Of a stretch of DNA of 55,744 nucleotides, positions 18,746 through 27,036 are shown piece after piece. The first letter of the stretch is position 1; each line of letters starts with the position of its first letter. The position numbers were made by a program, and so were the translations under genes. The notes under the pieces are model-generated. The model had not been told where the DNA came from. It searched no databases and worked only from the letters and a program-made list of their open reading frames with translations. This DNA comes from an uncultured Pelagibacteraceae bacterium. GTDB lineage: Bacteria; Pseudomonadota; Alphaproteobacteria; Pelagibacterales; Pelagibacteraceae. The stretch covers positions 1 through 55,744 of the forward strand of contig CACITU010000008.1 in the NCBI GenBank assembly GCA_902589725.1, given 5' to 3'.

Positions 18746-19059
18746 CTTTAGTATCAATTATCTTTGCTGGTATATTAACTTACTTTACTAGAATGACTAT
18801 GGTCGCATTAATTAGTAGAGATATGTTGGGAGACAAGATTAAAGCTATTTTAGAATATGTTCCATCTGCAGTATTTCCAGCCATAATATTTCCTGGAATA
18901 TTTATAAATGATTATGGAACCTTTATAGAAATGAATGATCCAAAAATTTTTGGAGCATTAGTTGCAGTTATCGTAGGTTATTTTTCAAAAAATATTATTG
19001 CAACTATTTTAGCAGGATTAGTTTCTTATTGGTTTTTAATTTTTGTGATTTTTAGTTAG
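18742..19059 (+). CDS. azlD: AzlD-family small exporter subunit
   Basis: A 105-residue protein with four hydrophobic segments and the AzlD pattern: an N-terminal LTYFTRMTMVALISRDML, then LEYVPSAVFPAIIFPGIF and GALVAVIVGYFSKNIIATI. It is the partner of AzlC, with which it shares an ATGA start/stop overlap. Its last 8 bases overlap the 3' end of the opposite-strand metallo-hydrolase gene. Confidence 0.9.
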   Translation: MTLVSIIFAGILTYFTRMTMVALISRDMLGDKIKAILEYVPSAVFPAIIFPGIFINDYGTFIEMNDPKIFGALVAVIVGYFSKNIIATILAGLVSYWFLIFVIFS

Positions 19060-19735
19060 CACCTAATTTAATATTACTTCTAATATTGCTATCCATTAAC
19101 TCAGGCTTAGATAAATTAAGATTTGACATTATCTCAGCATATTCATCAGCATTATTAACTTGAAGCCTTGGATTTAATTTTTTCTCATTTCCAATAGTAC
19201 TAACAAGTTTACCGTTATAATCATGCCCCGGATAAAGCAAAGTATCCTCAGGCAGTTTAAGTAATTTATTAAACAAAGAATTATAAGCATCTTTTGAACT
19301 ACCATTTTGAAAATCTGTCCTACCTGTTCCATTAATTAAAAGGGTATCTCCAGAAAATAAATATTTATCCATTAAAAAACTGTAGCTGTCTGAAGTATGA
19401 CCTGGTGTATACATCGCTTTAATTTCAATTTGATCAATTTTAATTATTTCTTCATCTTTTACTTTGATTTCTACTGTATCAGCAGGTGTGTGCTCTCCCA
19501 TGATTGTAGAGCAATTTGTAACTTTTTTTAATTTTGAGGCACCTGTTATGTGGTCTGCGTGAATATGTGTATCAATTACCTTAACTAGTTTTAAATTTAA
19601 TTCATTAAGCAAATTAACGTAACTGTCAACATTCTCTATTACCGGATCAATTATTAATGCTTCTCGACCTTTAGCAGAAGCAATTATATAAGTATAAGTT
19701 GATGATTTCGTATCAAAAACTTGCTTAAATATCAT
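19052..19735 (-). CDS. Metallo-beta-lactamase-fold persulfide dioxygenase (ETHE1-like)
   Basis: A 227-residue MBL-fold protein. Metal-binding residues are visible as DTHIHADHITGA (H-x-H-x-D-H, about residue 56), YTPGHTSDS, LFSGDTL and YPGHDYNG. The segment INGTGRTDFQNGSS is typical of ETHE1/Blh persulfide dioxygenases rather than glyoxalase II. These enzymes oxidise glutathione persulfide to sulfite. No rhodanese is fused or adjacent. It is divergent from the cytochrome c gene at 19791 with a 55-bp shared promoter gap, and its 3' end overlaps azlD by 8 bases. Confidence 0.87.
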   Translation of the reverse strand: MIFKQVFDTKSSTYTYIIASAKGREALIIDPVIENVDSYVNLLNELNLKLVKVIDTHIHADHITGASKLKKVTNCSTIMGEHTPADTVEIKVKDEEIIKIDQIEIKAMYTPGHTSDSYSFLMDKYLFSGDTLLINGTGRTDFQNGSSKDAYNSLFNKLLKLPEDTLLYPGHDYNGKLVSTIGNEKKLNPRLQVNNADEYAEIMSNLNLSKPELMDSNIRSNIKLGAN

Positions 19736-19790
19736 AGCTTAAATTATCACATGTACTTGTTATAATAAATCAAATATCTACTTAACTTCC

Positions 19791-20225
19791 ATGGGTAAAC
19801 TAATTTCATTTATTATAATTTTATTAATATATAGTTTTCCTAACGTTGTAAGTGCTCATAATCATTTTCCTATCACAACTGATTCTAAACTTATGATTGA
19901 AAGAGGTAAAATTGCATATGAAAAAAATTGTGTTTCTTGTCATATGATAAATTTAGCTGGCGCTAAAAATTGGAAAGAATTTGACGAAGATGGACACAGA
20001 AAAGCTCCACCTCTAAATGGCACAGGTCATACTTGGCATCATGACGATAAAACTCTACATGCAATAATAAAATATGGACTAGCAAAATTAGTAAAAAACT
20101 ATGAAGGTAAAATGATTGGTTTTGAAGATAAATTATCTGATAAAGAAATTGATAGTGTACTAGCTTATTTAAAGTCTTATTGGCCTATTGATAAATATGA
20201 ATATCAAATTAATATGAGTAGATAA
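19791..20225 (+). CDS. Exported c-type cytochrome
   Basis: A 144-residue protein with a signal peptide (residues 1-22) and one heme-binding CVSCH motif (C47-C50-H51). A Met in GKMIGFEDKLSDKEI about 70 residues later is the likely axial ligand, followed by the usual C-terminal helix IDSVLAYLKSYWP. The region between contains an unusual His-rich stretch GTGHTWHHDDKTLH. It is a class I periplasmic monoheme cytochrome. The DUF4396 membrane protein gene follows after 2 bases. An electron-carrier role in sulfur or metal redox is suggested only by the divergent persulfide dioxygenase. Confidence 0.88.
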   Translation: MGKLISFIIILLIYSFPNVVSAHNHFPITTDSKLMIERGKIAYEKNCVSCHMINLAGAKNWKEFDEDGHRKAPPLNGTGHTWHHDDKTLHAIIKYGLAKLVKNYEGKMIGFEDKLSDKEIDSVLAYLKSYWPIDKYEYQINMSR

Positions 20226-20227
20226 TT

Positions 20228-20665
20228 ATGGCAGCTATAACATTTAATTGGTCTTGCAAACATACTTGGAAAAGGAGTGCAAAAAATACAGCTTGGTGTG
20301 TATTAGGTTGCGCCATAGGTGATTTTGGTACAATTTTATTTTTTCAATTAACTGAAATTCCTTTTCCAGTTTTAGGAATTATGATTTTAGCAATCATTAA
20401 CGGTTTGATTACAAGTATTATTTTAGAAACAATTATTTTAATGACACAAAATTTTAATTTTATTAATGCTTTTAAAACTGCTTGTGGAATGAGTTTAATA
20501 TCAATGATTAGTATGGAAATTATGATGAATTTGACAGATTATGTTTTAACTGGTGGTGCCATATTAACTTGGTGGGTTGTTCCAATAATGTTAATTGTAG
20601 GTTTTTTAACTCCATGGCCATATAATTATTGGAGATTAAAAAAATACGGAGTTGCTTGTCATTAA
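20228..20665 (+). CDS. DUF4396 integral membrane protein
   Basis: A 145-residue protein with about four membrane helices, fitting DUF4396: the N-terminal WSCKHTWKRSAKNTAWCVLGCAIGDFG, then a Met-rich helix GMSLISMISMEIMMNLTDY and the C-terminal LTPWPYNYWRLKKYGVACH. Conserved Cys, Met and His residues could bind a metal. The function is unknown. It lies 2 bases after the cytochrome c gene and is almost certainly cotranscribed with it. Confidence 0.8.
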   Translation: MAAITFNWSCKHTWKRSAKNTAWCVLGCAIGDFGTILFFQLTEIPFPVLGIMILAIINGLITSIILETIILMTQNFNFINAFKTACGMSLISMISMEIMMNLTDYVLTGGAILTWWVVPIMLIVGFLTPWPYNYWRLKKYGVACH

Positions 20666-20666
20666 T

Positions 20667-21194
20667 TTAAAGCATTTTTTTCAATAAATTATCTTTAAAA
20701 AATATTCTGTGAGCTATGACAGCTAAAACATGAAGGGATATTAAAGCTATAATTGTATAATTTGAATATATATGAATATTATAAAACTGATCTGCTAATT
20801 CAAAGTTATCTTTAATTCTTATCTCTTTAAAAAAAATTACTAAAGTCTCCCCATTAAATAATTTTTTTAAAATACCTGAAATTGTGATTGACAAAATTGC
20901 CACATATAAAAGGACATGGTTTAATTTTGCTATAAATTTTTGTCCAATGAAAATACTTGGATCAAGTTTGGGTGTAGGATTAAGTATATTATTTAATAAC
21001 CTTAAAATTACTAAGTAAAATATAGTTAAACCTATTAATACATGAATATTTTCAAAAGTTATTCTTTCGTCACCAAAATCCAAATCAACTAAATAAAAAC
21101 CTAATGGAATTTGAATTAGAAGCAATATCGCACTAAGCCAATGTAACAGCTTTGAAATAATACCGTACTCTGTTAGGGTGTTTGTTAGATGCAT
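20667..21194 (-). CDS. Cytochrome b561-family membrane protein
   Basis: A 175-residue protein with four hydrophobic helices and the histidine spacing of bacterial cytochrome b561: SKLLHWLSAILL (helix 1), FENIHVLIG (helix 2), AKLNHVLLY (helix 3) and SLHVLAVIAHRIF (helix 4). It binds two b hemes and passes electrons between quinol and a periplasmic acceptor or superoxide. It converges on the DUF4396 gene with a 1-base gap. Its start ATG overlaps the start of the divergent cytochrome c'-like gene in a shared ATGCAT. The opening MHLTNTLTEYG keeps the Y-G usual just before helix 1, which supports this start. Confidence 0.87.
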   Translation of the reverse strand: MHLTNTLTEYGIISKLLHWLSAILLLIQIPLGFYLVDLDFGDERITFENIHVLIGLTIFYLVILRLLNNILNPTPKLDPSIFIGQKFIAKLNHVLLYVAILSITISGILKKLFNGETLVIFFKEIRIKDNFELADQFYNIHIYSNYTIIALISLHVLAVIAHRIFFKDNLLKKML

Positions 21195-21656
21195 AAATTA
21201 TTTAATCACATAACTTCATTTATTAAAATATTATTGTTATCAATTTTCACTGTGCTTTTGGTCTCAGCAAGTAATGCTGAACAAAGTGTTGAAGATATTA
21301 TAAAGGGGAGAAAAGCATTATTGAGTAAGAATTATAGTACTGCTAAAAGAGTTCAAGCTTTTGCTTCAAATGGAGATTTTGATAAATCAATAGAATTAAT
21401 GTTAGAAATGAGTGAAAATTATAAAGTTTTGATTGATTTATTTCCTGAAAACACCAAGGAAGGATTTAAAACAGAAGCCTTACCAATCATTTGGGAAGAA
21501 AAAGATGCCTTTAATGCTCTAATGAAAAAAGCATCTGATGATATGGTTACACTTACATCTGTTATTGAAGATAGCGACGATATTAGAGGTACATTAAAAC
21601 AATTGATGTGGAGTAATTGCAAAGCTTGTCATAGCAAGTACCGGATGCCCCATTAA
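21189..21656 (+). CDS. Cytochrome c'-like (class II) heme protein
   Basis: A 155-residue exported protein with a signal peptide (about residues 1-30, cleavage near SNA). The heme motif is at the far C-terminus, WSNCKACHSKYRMPH, as in class II cytochromes c', and the preceding 100 residues look like the expected four-helix bundle (GRKALLSKNYSTAKRVQAF onwards). The start ATG shares the ATGCAT palindrome with the divergent b561 gene, so the two promoters must lie inside each other's coding region or the real starts are slightly downstream. A strong terminator follows 14 bases after the stop. Confidence 0.85.
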   Translation: MHKLFNHITSFIKILLLSIFTVLLVSASNAEQSVEDIIKGRKALLSKNYSTAKRVQAFASNGDFDKSIELMLEMSENYKVLIDLFPENTKEGFKTEALPIIWEEKDAFNALMKKASDDMVTLTSVIEDSDDIRGTLKQLMWSNCKACHSKYRMPH

Positions 21657-21669
21657 AATTTACTTTTAA

Positions 21670-21712
21670 GGGTTCGCTCTTTAAGCGAATACCTAAAGAG
21701 CTCCCTTTTTTT
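21670..21712 (+). terminator. Rho-independent terminator after the cytochrome c'-like gene
   Basis: GGG (21670-21672) and an 8-bp stem GCTCTTTA (21676-21683) pair with TAAAGAGC (21694-21701) and CCC (21703-21705), interrupted by small bulges. Seven Ts follow (21706-21712). A smaller alternative hairpin, TTCGCT/AGCGAA (21673-21678 with 21684-21689), would compete with the main stem. Confidence 0.8.
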
Positions 21713-21948
21713 AAGCCTCTTTGGCGTTTTAATCCAAACGGATTTTAATGTTATTAACTTTTTTGGTATTTAAAAGACTTCAGCTAAGTATCAGGTGGTG
21801 AAAGTATAAACATAAACCTCCTTCTAAAAAAAAGTTAATTATATTTATTATAAATTCAATAAATTTATTTGAGCTTTGGTTAAATAAAATTCTTGAATAC
21901 AACCTGGTGCTTTAGTAGATTCCCGGTATCTTAGATTACTTTTTAAAA
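21713..21948. other. Gene-poor intergenic region
   Basis: This is the longest stretch without a confident gene. It holds a small hairpin AATCC-aaac-GGATT (21731-21744). On the minus strand a very strong Shine-Dalgarno (AAGGAGG, complement of 21817-21823) is followed by a 9-codon ORF, annotated separately. The remaining 110 bases up to the dehydrogenase stop are AT-rich, with a less AT-rich tail at 21901-21935 that I could not fold into a tRNA or a known riboswitch. A structured non-coding RNA is possible. Confidence 0.4.
21784..21813 (-). CDS. Possible 9-codon leader-type mini-ORF
   Basis: On the minus strand AGAAGGAGG (complement of 21817-21825) lies 3 bases before an ATG at 21813, followed by codons for MFILSPPDT and a TAG stop. 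The near-perfect anti-16S match is stronger than at most genes in this window. No regulated gene follows on that strand except, far on, the convergent cytochrome. Alternatively the plus strand carries the CCTCC core, which in an sRNA could pair with Shine-Dalgarno sites. Speculative. Confidence 0.2.
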   Translation of the reverse strand: MFILSPPDT

Positions 21949-22806
21949 TTATTTTTTATTAATCAATTCACTAATAAAATTTTCACCAAATCCGTCGTCA
22001 ACAGCTTTTTGGAAATAATTTTTATTAAGTTCAGCAACTTTTTCTGCTTCAGGAAAATCTTTTAATAAGTCTTGTATATAAGTTAAATCTTTTACAGAAT
22101 TACTGGCAGTAAATTTAAATCCAGTAAAATCTCCCTTTAATAGATTATCAAAAACTCTATTTAGAGCTGCAGAATTACCTGAACCAAGCTTAGCAACATC
22201 ATAAATTTTTTTCAAATTCAAGCCCATTTCGTTAGCACTTTTAGCTAAATGATTAATCAATGCTGCATTTCCAAGTGTTAAAAAATTATTCAAAAGTTTT
22301 GATTTTGCACCCATGCCAACAGGACCAAAGTGAAAATATTCTTTACAGAAAATCTTAAAATATGGTTCAGCTATTTTAAAACTTTCATCTGATGCTCCTA
22401 CAATTCCACCTAAAATACCTTCCTCAGCTTGAACAGGACCACCCATTACAGGACATTCAACATACTTAATATTATTTTTCTTAAATATAGATTCAGTTTC
22501 TATAGAACCAGTTTTGTTATGAGTTGTGATATCAATAATTATAGTTTTATCCTTTAAAATTGCTGAAATTTTTTCAGATATTGATTTTGCAATTGGGGTA
22601 TTAGTTACACACATAAACAATGCATCAAGATTTTTATTTGCAAAATCCTCAAAAGATTTTACTTCTTCTGCACCTTCACTAATAATTTTTTCAATTGGTT
22701 TTCTATTTTTGTTTGCAATAACAAAAAGTTTATTTTTATGTTTTAAAATATTCTTGGCTATTCCATATCCCATGTAACCAACACCAATAAATCCAATATT
22801 TTTCAT
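21949..22806 (-). CDS. NAD(P)-dependent beta-hydroxyacid dehydrogenase (HIBADH/GarR family)
   Basis: A 285-residue member of the 3-hydroxyisobutyrate/tartronate-semialdehyde reductase family. The nucleotide motif is GFIGVGYMGYGIAKNIL. The substrate motif CPVMGGPVQAEEG replaces the usual APVSGG, and the catalytic Lys lies in GAKSKLLNNFL (about residue 170). It probably oxidises or reduces a short hydroxy acid from sugar-acid breakdown, such as tartronate semialdehyde or threonate. It is the last gene of a minus-strand unit with a DMT transporter (14-base gap) and a UxaA-type dehydratase. A second family member lies at 31113. Confidence 0.85.
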   Translation of the reverse strand: MKNIGFIGVGYMGYGIAKNILKHKNKLFVIANKNRKPIEKIISEGAEEVKSFEDFANKNLDALFMCVTNTPIAKSISEKISAILKDKTIIIDITTHNKTGSIETESIFKKNNIKYVECPVMGGPVQAEEGILGGIVGASDESFKIAEPYFKIFCKEYFHFGPVGMGAKSKLLNNFLTLGNAALINHLAKSANEMGLNLKKIYDVAKLGSGNSAALNRVFDNLLKGDFTGFKFTASNSVKDLTYIQDLLKDFPEAEKVAELNKNYFQKAVDDGFGENFISELINKK

Positions 22807-22820
22807 ATTTATTTCAAAAA

Positions 22821-23687
22821 TTAACTTTTCTTTGTACCTTCTGTTCTAATAAACATTATACCAAAAACAATAATTCCTACCACACCTACTATTTTATTGT
22901 AATCAAAAGGTACACCAAAAATTAAAAAATTAATAATTGTTGACCAAACTAATTGTGAATATTGAAAGTTTGTTACAAATGATAAATTAGAGAGTTGGAT
23001 TGCATAAATTATTAAAGAATGACTAACAAAACCTGCTACTCCAAGTAATAATAAATAAAGCCAAAAAATATTCTTTTCTAATGGAACCCAGTTAAAAAAA
23101 ATAAATATACTAAATATAATCGCACCTAAAATTGAGGTATAGAATATCGCAGCAAATGGATCGTTGTCACCTGATACAAGTTTAGTAAAAAATTGATAAA
23201 GAGCCCAACAAATTGGTGGAACTATTGGAAAAATTAAATCAATACTAAATATCTTCATACTTGGTCCTAAGGAGTAAATAATTGAACCAAAGCTAAGTAA
23301 CATTAAAAGTATACCCTTCGATGTTAAAATATCTTTTAAAAAATATGCTGAAAGCAAAGAAACTATCAAAGGAGCTGTAAAGAAAACTACATATATGTCT
23401 ACTAAGTCAAATTTTTGTAAAGAATAAAACATAAATGACGTTGCTGTAACCATCAATATTGATCTTATTATTTGAACCTTAAAATTTTTTTTTAAATTTA
23501 CTTTAGGTTTAAATATTAAAAAAAATATAACTAAAGAAACTAAGTGAAAAAAAAATCTACCCCAAATTGCTTGAGTAACAGGCATAACTGTACCAAGGTA
23601 CTTTGCTGTGGAGTCCATACATACAAACATGAAAAAGCCACCTGCAGCTAATAAAATTACATTAATTAAGGATGTTTGCTGTGGCAC
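22821..23687 (-). CDS. EamA/DMT-family transporter
   Basis: A 288-residue protein with ten predicted membrane helices in two EamA repeats. Helix 1 carries GGFFMFVCMDSTAKYLG, followed by PVTQAIWGRFFFH. The second repeat has SLIIYAIQLSNLSFVTNFQYSQLVW near the end. Members move small metabolites, often outward. Position between a sugar-acid dehydratase and a hydroxyacid dehydrogenase suggests it handles a substrate or product of that pathway. Confidence 0.85.
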   Translation of the reverse strand: MPQQTSLINVILLAAGGFFMFVCMDSTAKYLGTVMPVTQAIWGRFFFHLVSLVIFFLIFKPKVNLKKNFKVQIIRSILMVTATSFMFYSLQKFDLVDIYVVFFTAPLIVSLLSAYFLKDILTSKGILLMLLSFGSIIYSLGPSMKIFSIDLIFPIVPPICWALYQFFTKLVSGDNDPFAAIFYTSILGAIIFSIFIFFNWVPLEKNIFWLYLLLLGVAGFVSHSLIIYAIQLSNLSFVTNFQYSQLVWSTIINFLIFGVPFDYNKIVGVVGIIVFGIMFIRTEGTKKS

Positions 23688-23700
23688 TGGAAAATAAAAA

Positions 23701-25206
23701 TTACATCACTACGCCTACTTGCCAAGGATTGAACTCCTCGTCACCGTAGCCGTTGATTTCACTCTTTGATTTATTTCCTGAAGCAGTATTAACAATTAGT
23801 TCAAATATTTTTTGACCAACTTCTTCAACTTTTTCTTTACCTTCAGCAATTGTTCCACAATTAATATCCATATCTTCTGACATTTTTTCAAACATAGCTG
23901 AGTTTGTTGAAAGTTTTAAACTTGGAACTGGTTTGCAACCAAAACAAGATCCGCGTCCTGTTGTAAAACAAATTACATTAGCACCTGATGCTACTTGACC
24001 TGTAACAGATACAGGATCGTAACCAGGAGAGTCCATAAAATTAAATCCTTTGTTTTTTAAAGGTTCTGCATAGTGCAATACATCCTGAAGAATAGAATTT
24101 CCTCCTTTTGCAACAGCACCCAAAGATTTCTCTAGTATAGTTGTAAGACCACCTTTTTTATTACCCGGTGCCGGGTTGTTATCCATCGAACTGTTATTGA
24201 TTGAAGTATAATTTTTCCACCACTCTAATCTCTGTATCAGCTTGTCAGCAGTTTCTTGTGAGCTAGCTCTATTAATTAATAAATGTTCAGCCCCATAAAT
24301 CTCAGGAGTTTCAGATAAAATTGAACTTCCACCTTTCTTAACCAACAGATCTGCTGCAACACCTAATGCAGGATTTGCAGTTATTCCAGAATATCCATCT
24401 GAACCACCACACTGAAGAGCTAAAGTTAAATGACTTACTGGTTGCGAAGTTCTCTGCACACTGTTTGCTTCTGAAAGTAAATTTTTTATTTGAGACAAAA
24501 CTTTATCAACTATTTTTTTAGTTCCACCTTCATCTTGAATTGTTAGAAAATGAATTCGGTTATGTTTTTTTAAAGATTCATCAAACAAACTGACTTGAGC
24601 ACATTCACAACCTAAACCGATTACAAATACATGAGAAAAGTTTGGATGATTTTTAAAGCCATCAATAGTTCTTTGGAAAATTTGCATTCCCTCACTTTCT
24701 GTATTCATTCCACATCCAGTTGAGTGAGTAATTGGCACTATGCCATCAATATTTGGGTAATCTTTTAAAATGTCAGAATATTTAATCCTTTCAACAATCA
24801 TTTTAGTGACAGTTGCTGAGCAGTTTACAGTGCTCACTATTCCAATATAATTTCTAGTAGCGACCTGTCCATTATCTCTTAAAATTCCATTAAAGAAGGT
24901 ATCTGCTTTTTCATTTACAATGTGTTTTCTGTCTTTTACTTTAAATTCTCTTTTAAACTCTCTAAATTCTAAATTGTGTGAGTGGACATGTTGTCCAGGT
25001 TTAATTTCATCTAATGCAAAACCAATAATTTGATCATATTTAATTATTGGATCACCCTTTTTAATTGTTTTTAAACAAACTTTATGTCCAAAAGGGATAG
25101 GATCGATAGTACTAATTTCATGACCTTCAATTTTTGTTTTTTCAGGAATTATGAATTGACTAACACCCACATTGTCATTCTTATTTAAAACTATTAGATT
25201 ATTCAT
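23701..25206 (-). CDS. UxaA-family sugar-acid dehydratase (altronate/galactarate type)
   Basis: A 501-residue full-length UxaA/GarD-family protein. The N-terminal SAF domain (about residues 1-90) includes the phrase IKPGQHVHSHNLEF, and the catalytic domain follows after a linker. Typical stretches are GYVRDN-like NGILRDNGQVATRNYIGI, PITHSTGCGMN, GLGCECAQ, LALQCGGSDGYSGITANPALG and the C-terminal TTGRGSCFGCKPVPSLKLSTN. Cys residues in the G-C-G and F-G-C-K segments fit its Fe(II) chemistry. It dehydrates altronate or galactarate to a 2-keto-3-deoxy acid; which one is not determinable. It is divergent from the IlvD-type dehydratase with a 45-bp gap. Confidence 0.88.
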   Translation of the reverse strand: MNNLIVLNKNDNVGVSQFIIPEKTKIEGHEISTIDPIPFGHKVCLKTIKKGDPIIKYDQIIGFALDEIKPGQHVHSHNLEFREFKREFKVKDRKHIVNEKADTFFNGILRDNGQVATRNYIGIVSTVNCSATVTKMIVERIKYSDILKDYPNIDGIVPITHSTGCGMNTESEGMQIFQRTIDGFKNHPNFSHVFVIGLGCECAQVSLFDESLKKHNRIHFLTIQDEGGTKKIVDKVLSQIKNLLSEANSVQRTSQPVSHLTLALQCGGSDGYSGITANPALGVAADLLVKKGGSSILSETPEIYGAEHLLINRASSQETADKLIQRLEWWKNYTSINNSSMDNNPAPGNKKGGLTTILEKSLGAVAKGGNSILQDVLHYAEPLKNKGFNFMDSPGYDPVSVTGQVASGANVICFTTGRGSCFGCKPVPSLKLSTNSAMFEKMSEDMDINCGTIAEGKEKVEEVGQKIFELIVNTASGNKSKSEINGYGDEEFNPWQVGVVM

Positions 25207-25251
25207 AAATTTATTATATAACTATAAATCTAAAGAGACCATTATTCAATT

Positions 25252-27036
25252 ATGCCTAATAAAAGAAAAAAAAGTTTCAGAAGTCAGCAGTGGTTCAATA
25301 ACCCAAAAAACCCAGATATGACAGCTTTGTATTTAGAAAGGTATTTAAATTATGGTCTTACTAGAAAAGAATTACAATCAGGAAATCCAATTATAGGAAT
25401 TGCTCAATCTGGAAGTGACCTTTCACCATGTAATAGGCATTTTATGTCACTGAGTAAGAGAATAAAAGATGGAGTCAGAAGAGCAGGAGGTATACCCATG
25501 GAGTTTCCAACCCATCCAATTCAAGAGACAGGAAAAAGACCTACTGCAATGTTGGATCGAAATCTTTCATATTTGTCATTAGTAGAAGTTTTATATGGAT
25601 ACCCAATTGATGGAGTTATCTTAACAACAGGATGTGATAAAACTACTCCAGCAGCCTTGATGGCAGCAGCCACGGTAAATATTCCAGCAATAGTTTTATC
25701 TGGTGGTCCAATGTTAGATGGAATTTATAAAGGAAAATTAGCTGGATCAGGAATGGTAGTATGGGAAGCTAGAAAAATGTTAGCTAAAGGAGAGATTAAA
25801 TATGAGGAATTTATGGATATGGTTTCATCATCCTCACCAAGTGCTGGCCATTGTAATACAATGGGAACAGCTTCTTCAATGAACTCAGTAGCAGAGGCAT
25901 TAGGAATGTCTTTACCAGGAGGTGCGGTTATTCCCGCCCCTTACAGAGAAAGAGAACAAATTTCTTACGAAACAGGAAAAAGAATTGTTGGAATGGTTTA
26001 TGAAGATTTAACCCCATCAAAAATTATGACACGTAAAGCTTTTGAAAACGCTGTAGTAGTAGCAAGTGCTATAGGTGGATCTAGTAACTGCACAGCCCAT
26101 TTAAGCGCTATTGCAAAACATATGGGAATTAAATTCGATCTTTCTGATTGGCAAAAACTTGGGCACAATATTCCCTTATTGGTAAATTGCCAACCTGCAG
26201 GAGAATACTTAATGGAAAGTTTTCACAGAGCTGGAGCAATACCTGCAGTAATGAAAGAATTAATAAAAAATAAAAAAATTCATACAAATATAAAGACAGT
26301 CACGGGTAAAACTGTAGGTGAAAATTTAAGAAAGAAAGTTGATATAGACAATAAAGTAATTAAAACTTTTAAAAATGCATTAACTGAAAAAGCTGGTTTT
26401 TTGGTTATGAGAAGTAATTTTTTCTCATCTGCTATAATGAAAACGTCTGTAATCAGTAAGGAATTTAAAGATCAATACTTATCAAATCCTAAACACCCTA
26501 ATGTTTTTGAATGTAAAGCTATAGTTTTTGAAGGTCCTGAGGATTATCATAAAAGACTTAATGATAAAAAATTAAAAATAAATGAAAACTCGATATTAAT
26601 TATTAGAGGTTGCGGACCGGTTGGATACCCTGGATCAGCAGAAGTGGTTAATATGCAACCACCTGACAGATTATTAAAAAAAGGAATAAGACATTTACCA
26701 ACTTTGGGAGACGGAAGACAGAGTGGAACATCCGAGAGCCCATCAATACTTCATGTTTCTCCAGAGTCAGCAGTAGGTGGAGATTTAGGCATTGTTAAAA
26801 CTTACGATAAAATAAAAATAGACTTAAATAAAAGAAGAGTTGATTTATTGATTTCTCAGGCTGAATTTAAAAAACGAAGAAAAAACAAAAAAGTATTTAA
26901 GCCAAAAAATCAAACTCCTTGGCAGGAAATATTTAGAAATACTGTTGGTCAATTGGATGATGGTGCATGCATTAATTCTCGAGGTAAATTCCTAGACGTA
27001 TCACATACCAAAGGTTTACCAAGAGATTCCCACTAA
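25252..27036 (+). CDS. IlvD/Edd-family aldonic-acid dehydratase (L-arabonate type)
   Basis: A 594-residue Fe-S dehydratase. The three cluster cysteines are in DLSPCNRHF, TTGCDKTTPAAL and SAGHCNTMGTASSM. PGGAVIPAPYREREQISYETG and the C-terminal GDGRQSGTSESPSILHVSPE are typical of the pentonate/hexonate dehydratase branch (L-arabonate, D-xylonate or L-fuconate dehydratases) rather than of IlvD, which has a different APAGP-type ending. It converts an aldonic acid to its 2-keto-3-deoxy form. The N-terminus KKSFRSQQWFNNP fits the same branch. Its stop overlaps the next start by one base. Confidence 0.87.
   Translation: MPNKRKKSFRSQQWFNNPKNPDMTALYLERYLNYGLTRKELQSGNPIIGIAQSGSDLSPCNRHFMSLSKRIKDGVRRAGGIPMEFPTHPIQETGKRPTAMLDRNLSYLSLVEVLYGYPIDGVILTTGCDKTTPAALMAAATVNIPAIVLSGGPMLDGIYKGKLAGSGMVVWEARKMLAKGEIKYEEFMDMVSSSSPSAGHCNTMGTASSMNSVAEALGMSLPGGAVIPAPYREREQISYETGKRIVGMVYEDLTPSKIMTRKAFENAVVVASAIGGSSNCTAHLSAIAKHMGIKFDLSDWQKLGHNIPLLVNCQPAGEYLMESFHRAGAIPAVMKELIKNKKIHTNIKTVTGKTVGENLRKKVDIDNKVIKTFKNALTEKAGFLVMRSNFFSSAIMKTSVISKEFKDQYLSNPKHPNVFECKAIVFEGPEDYHKRLNDKKLKINENSILIIRGCGPVGYPGSAEVVNMQPPDRLLKKGIRHLPTLGDGRQSGTSESPSILHVSPESAVGGDLGIVKTYDKIKIDLNKRRVDLLISQAEFKKRRKNKKVFKPKNQTPWQEIFRNTVGQLDDGACINSRGKFLDVSHTKGLPRDSH

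Noticed and set aside
21895..21940. Possible tRNA-like or riboswitch sequence in the less AT-rich tail of the intergenic region
   Set aside because: No T-arm/acceptor pairing or known aptamer core could be built on either strand.
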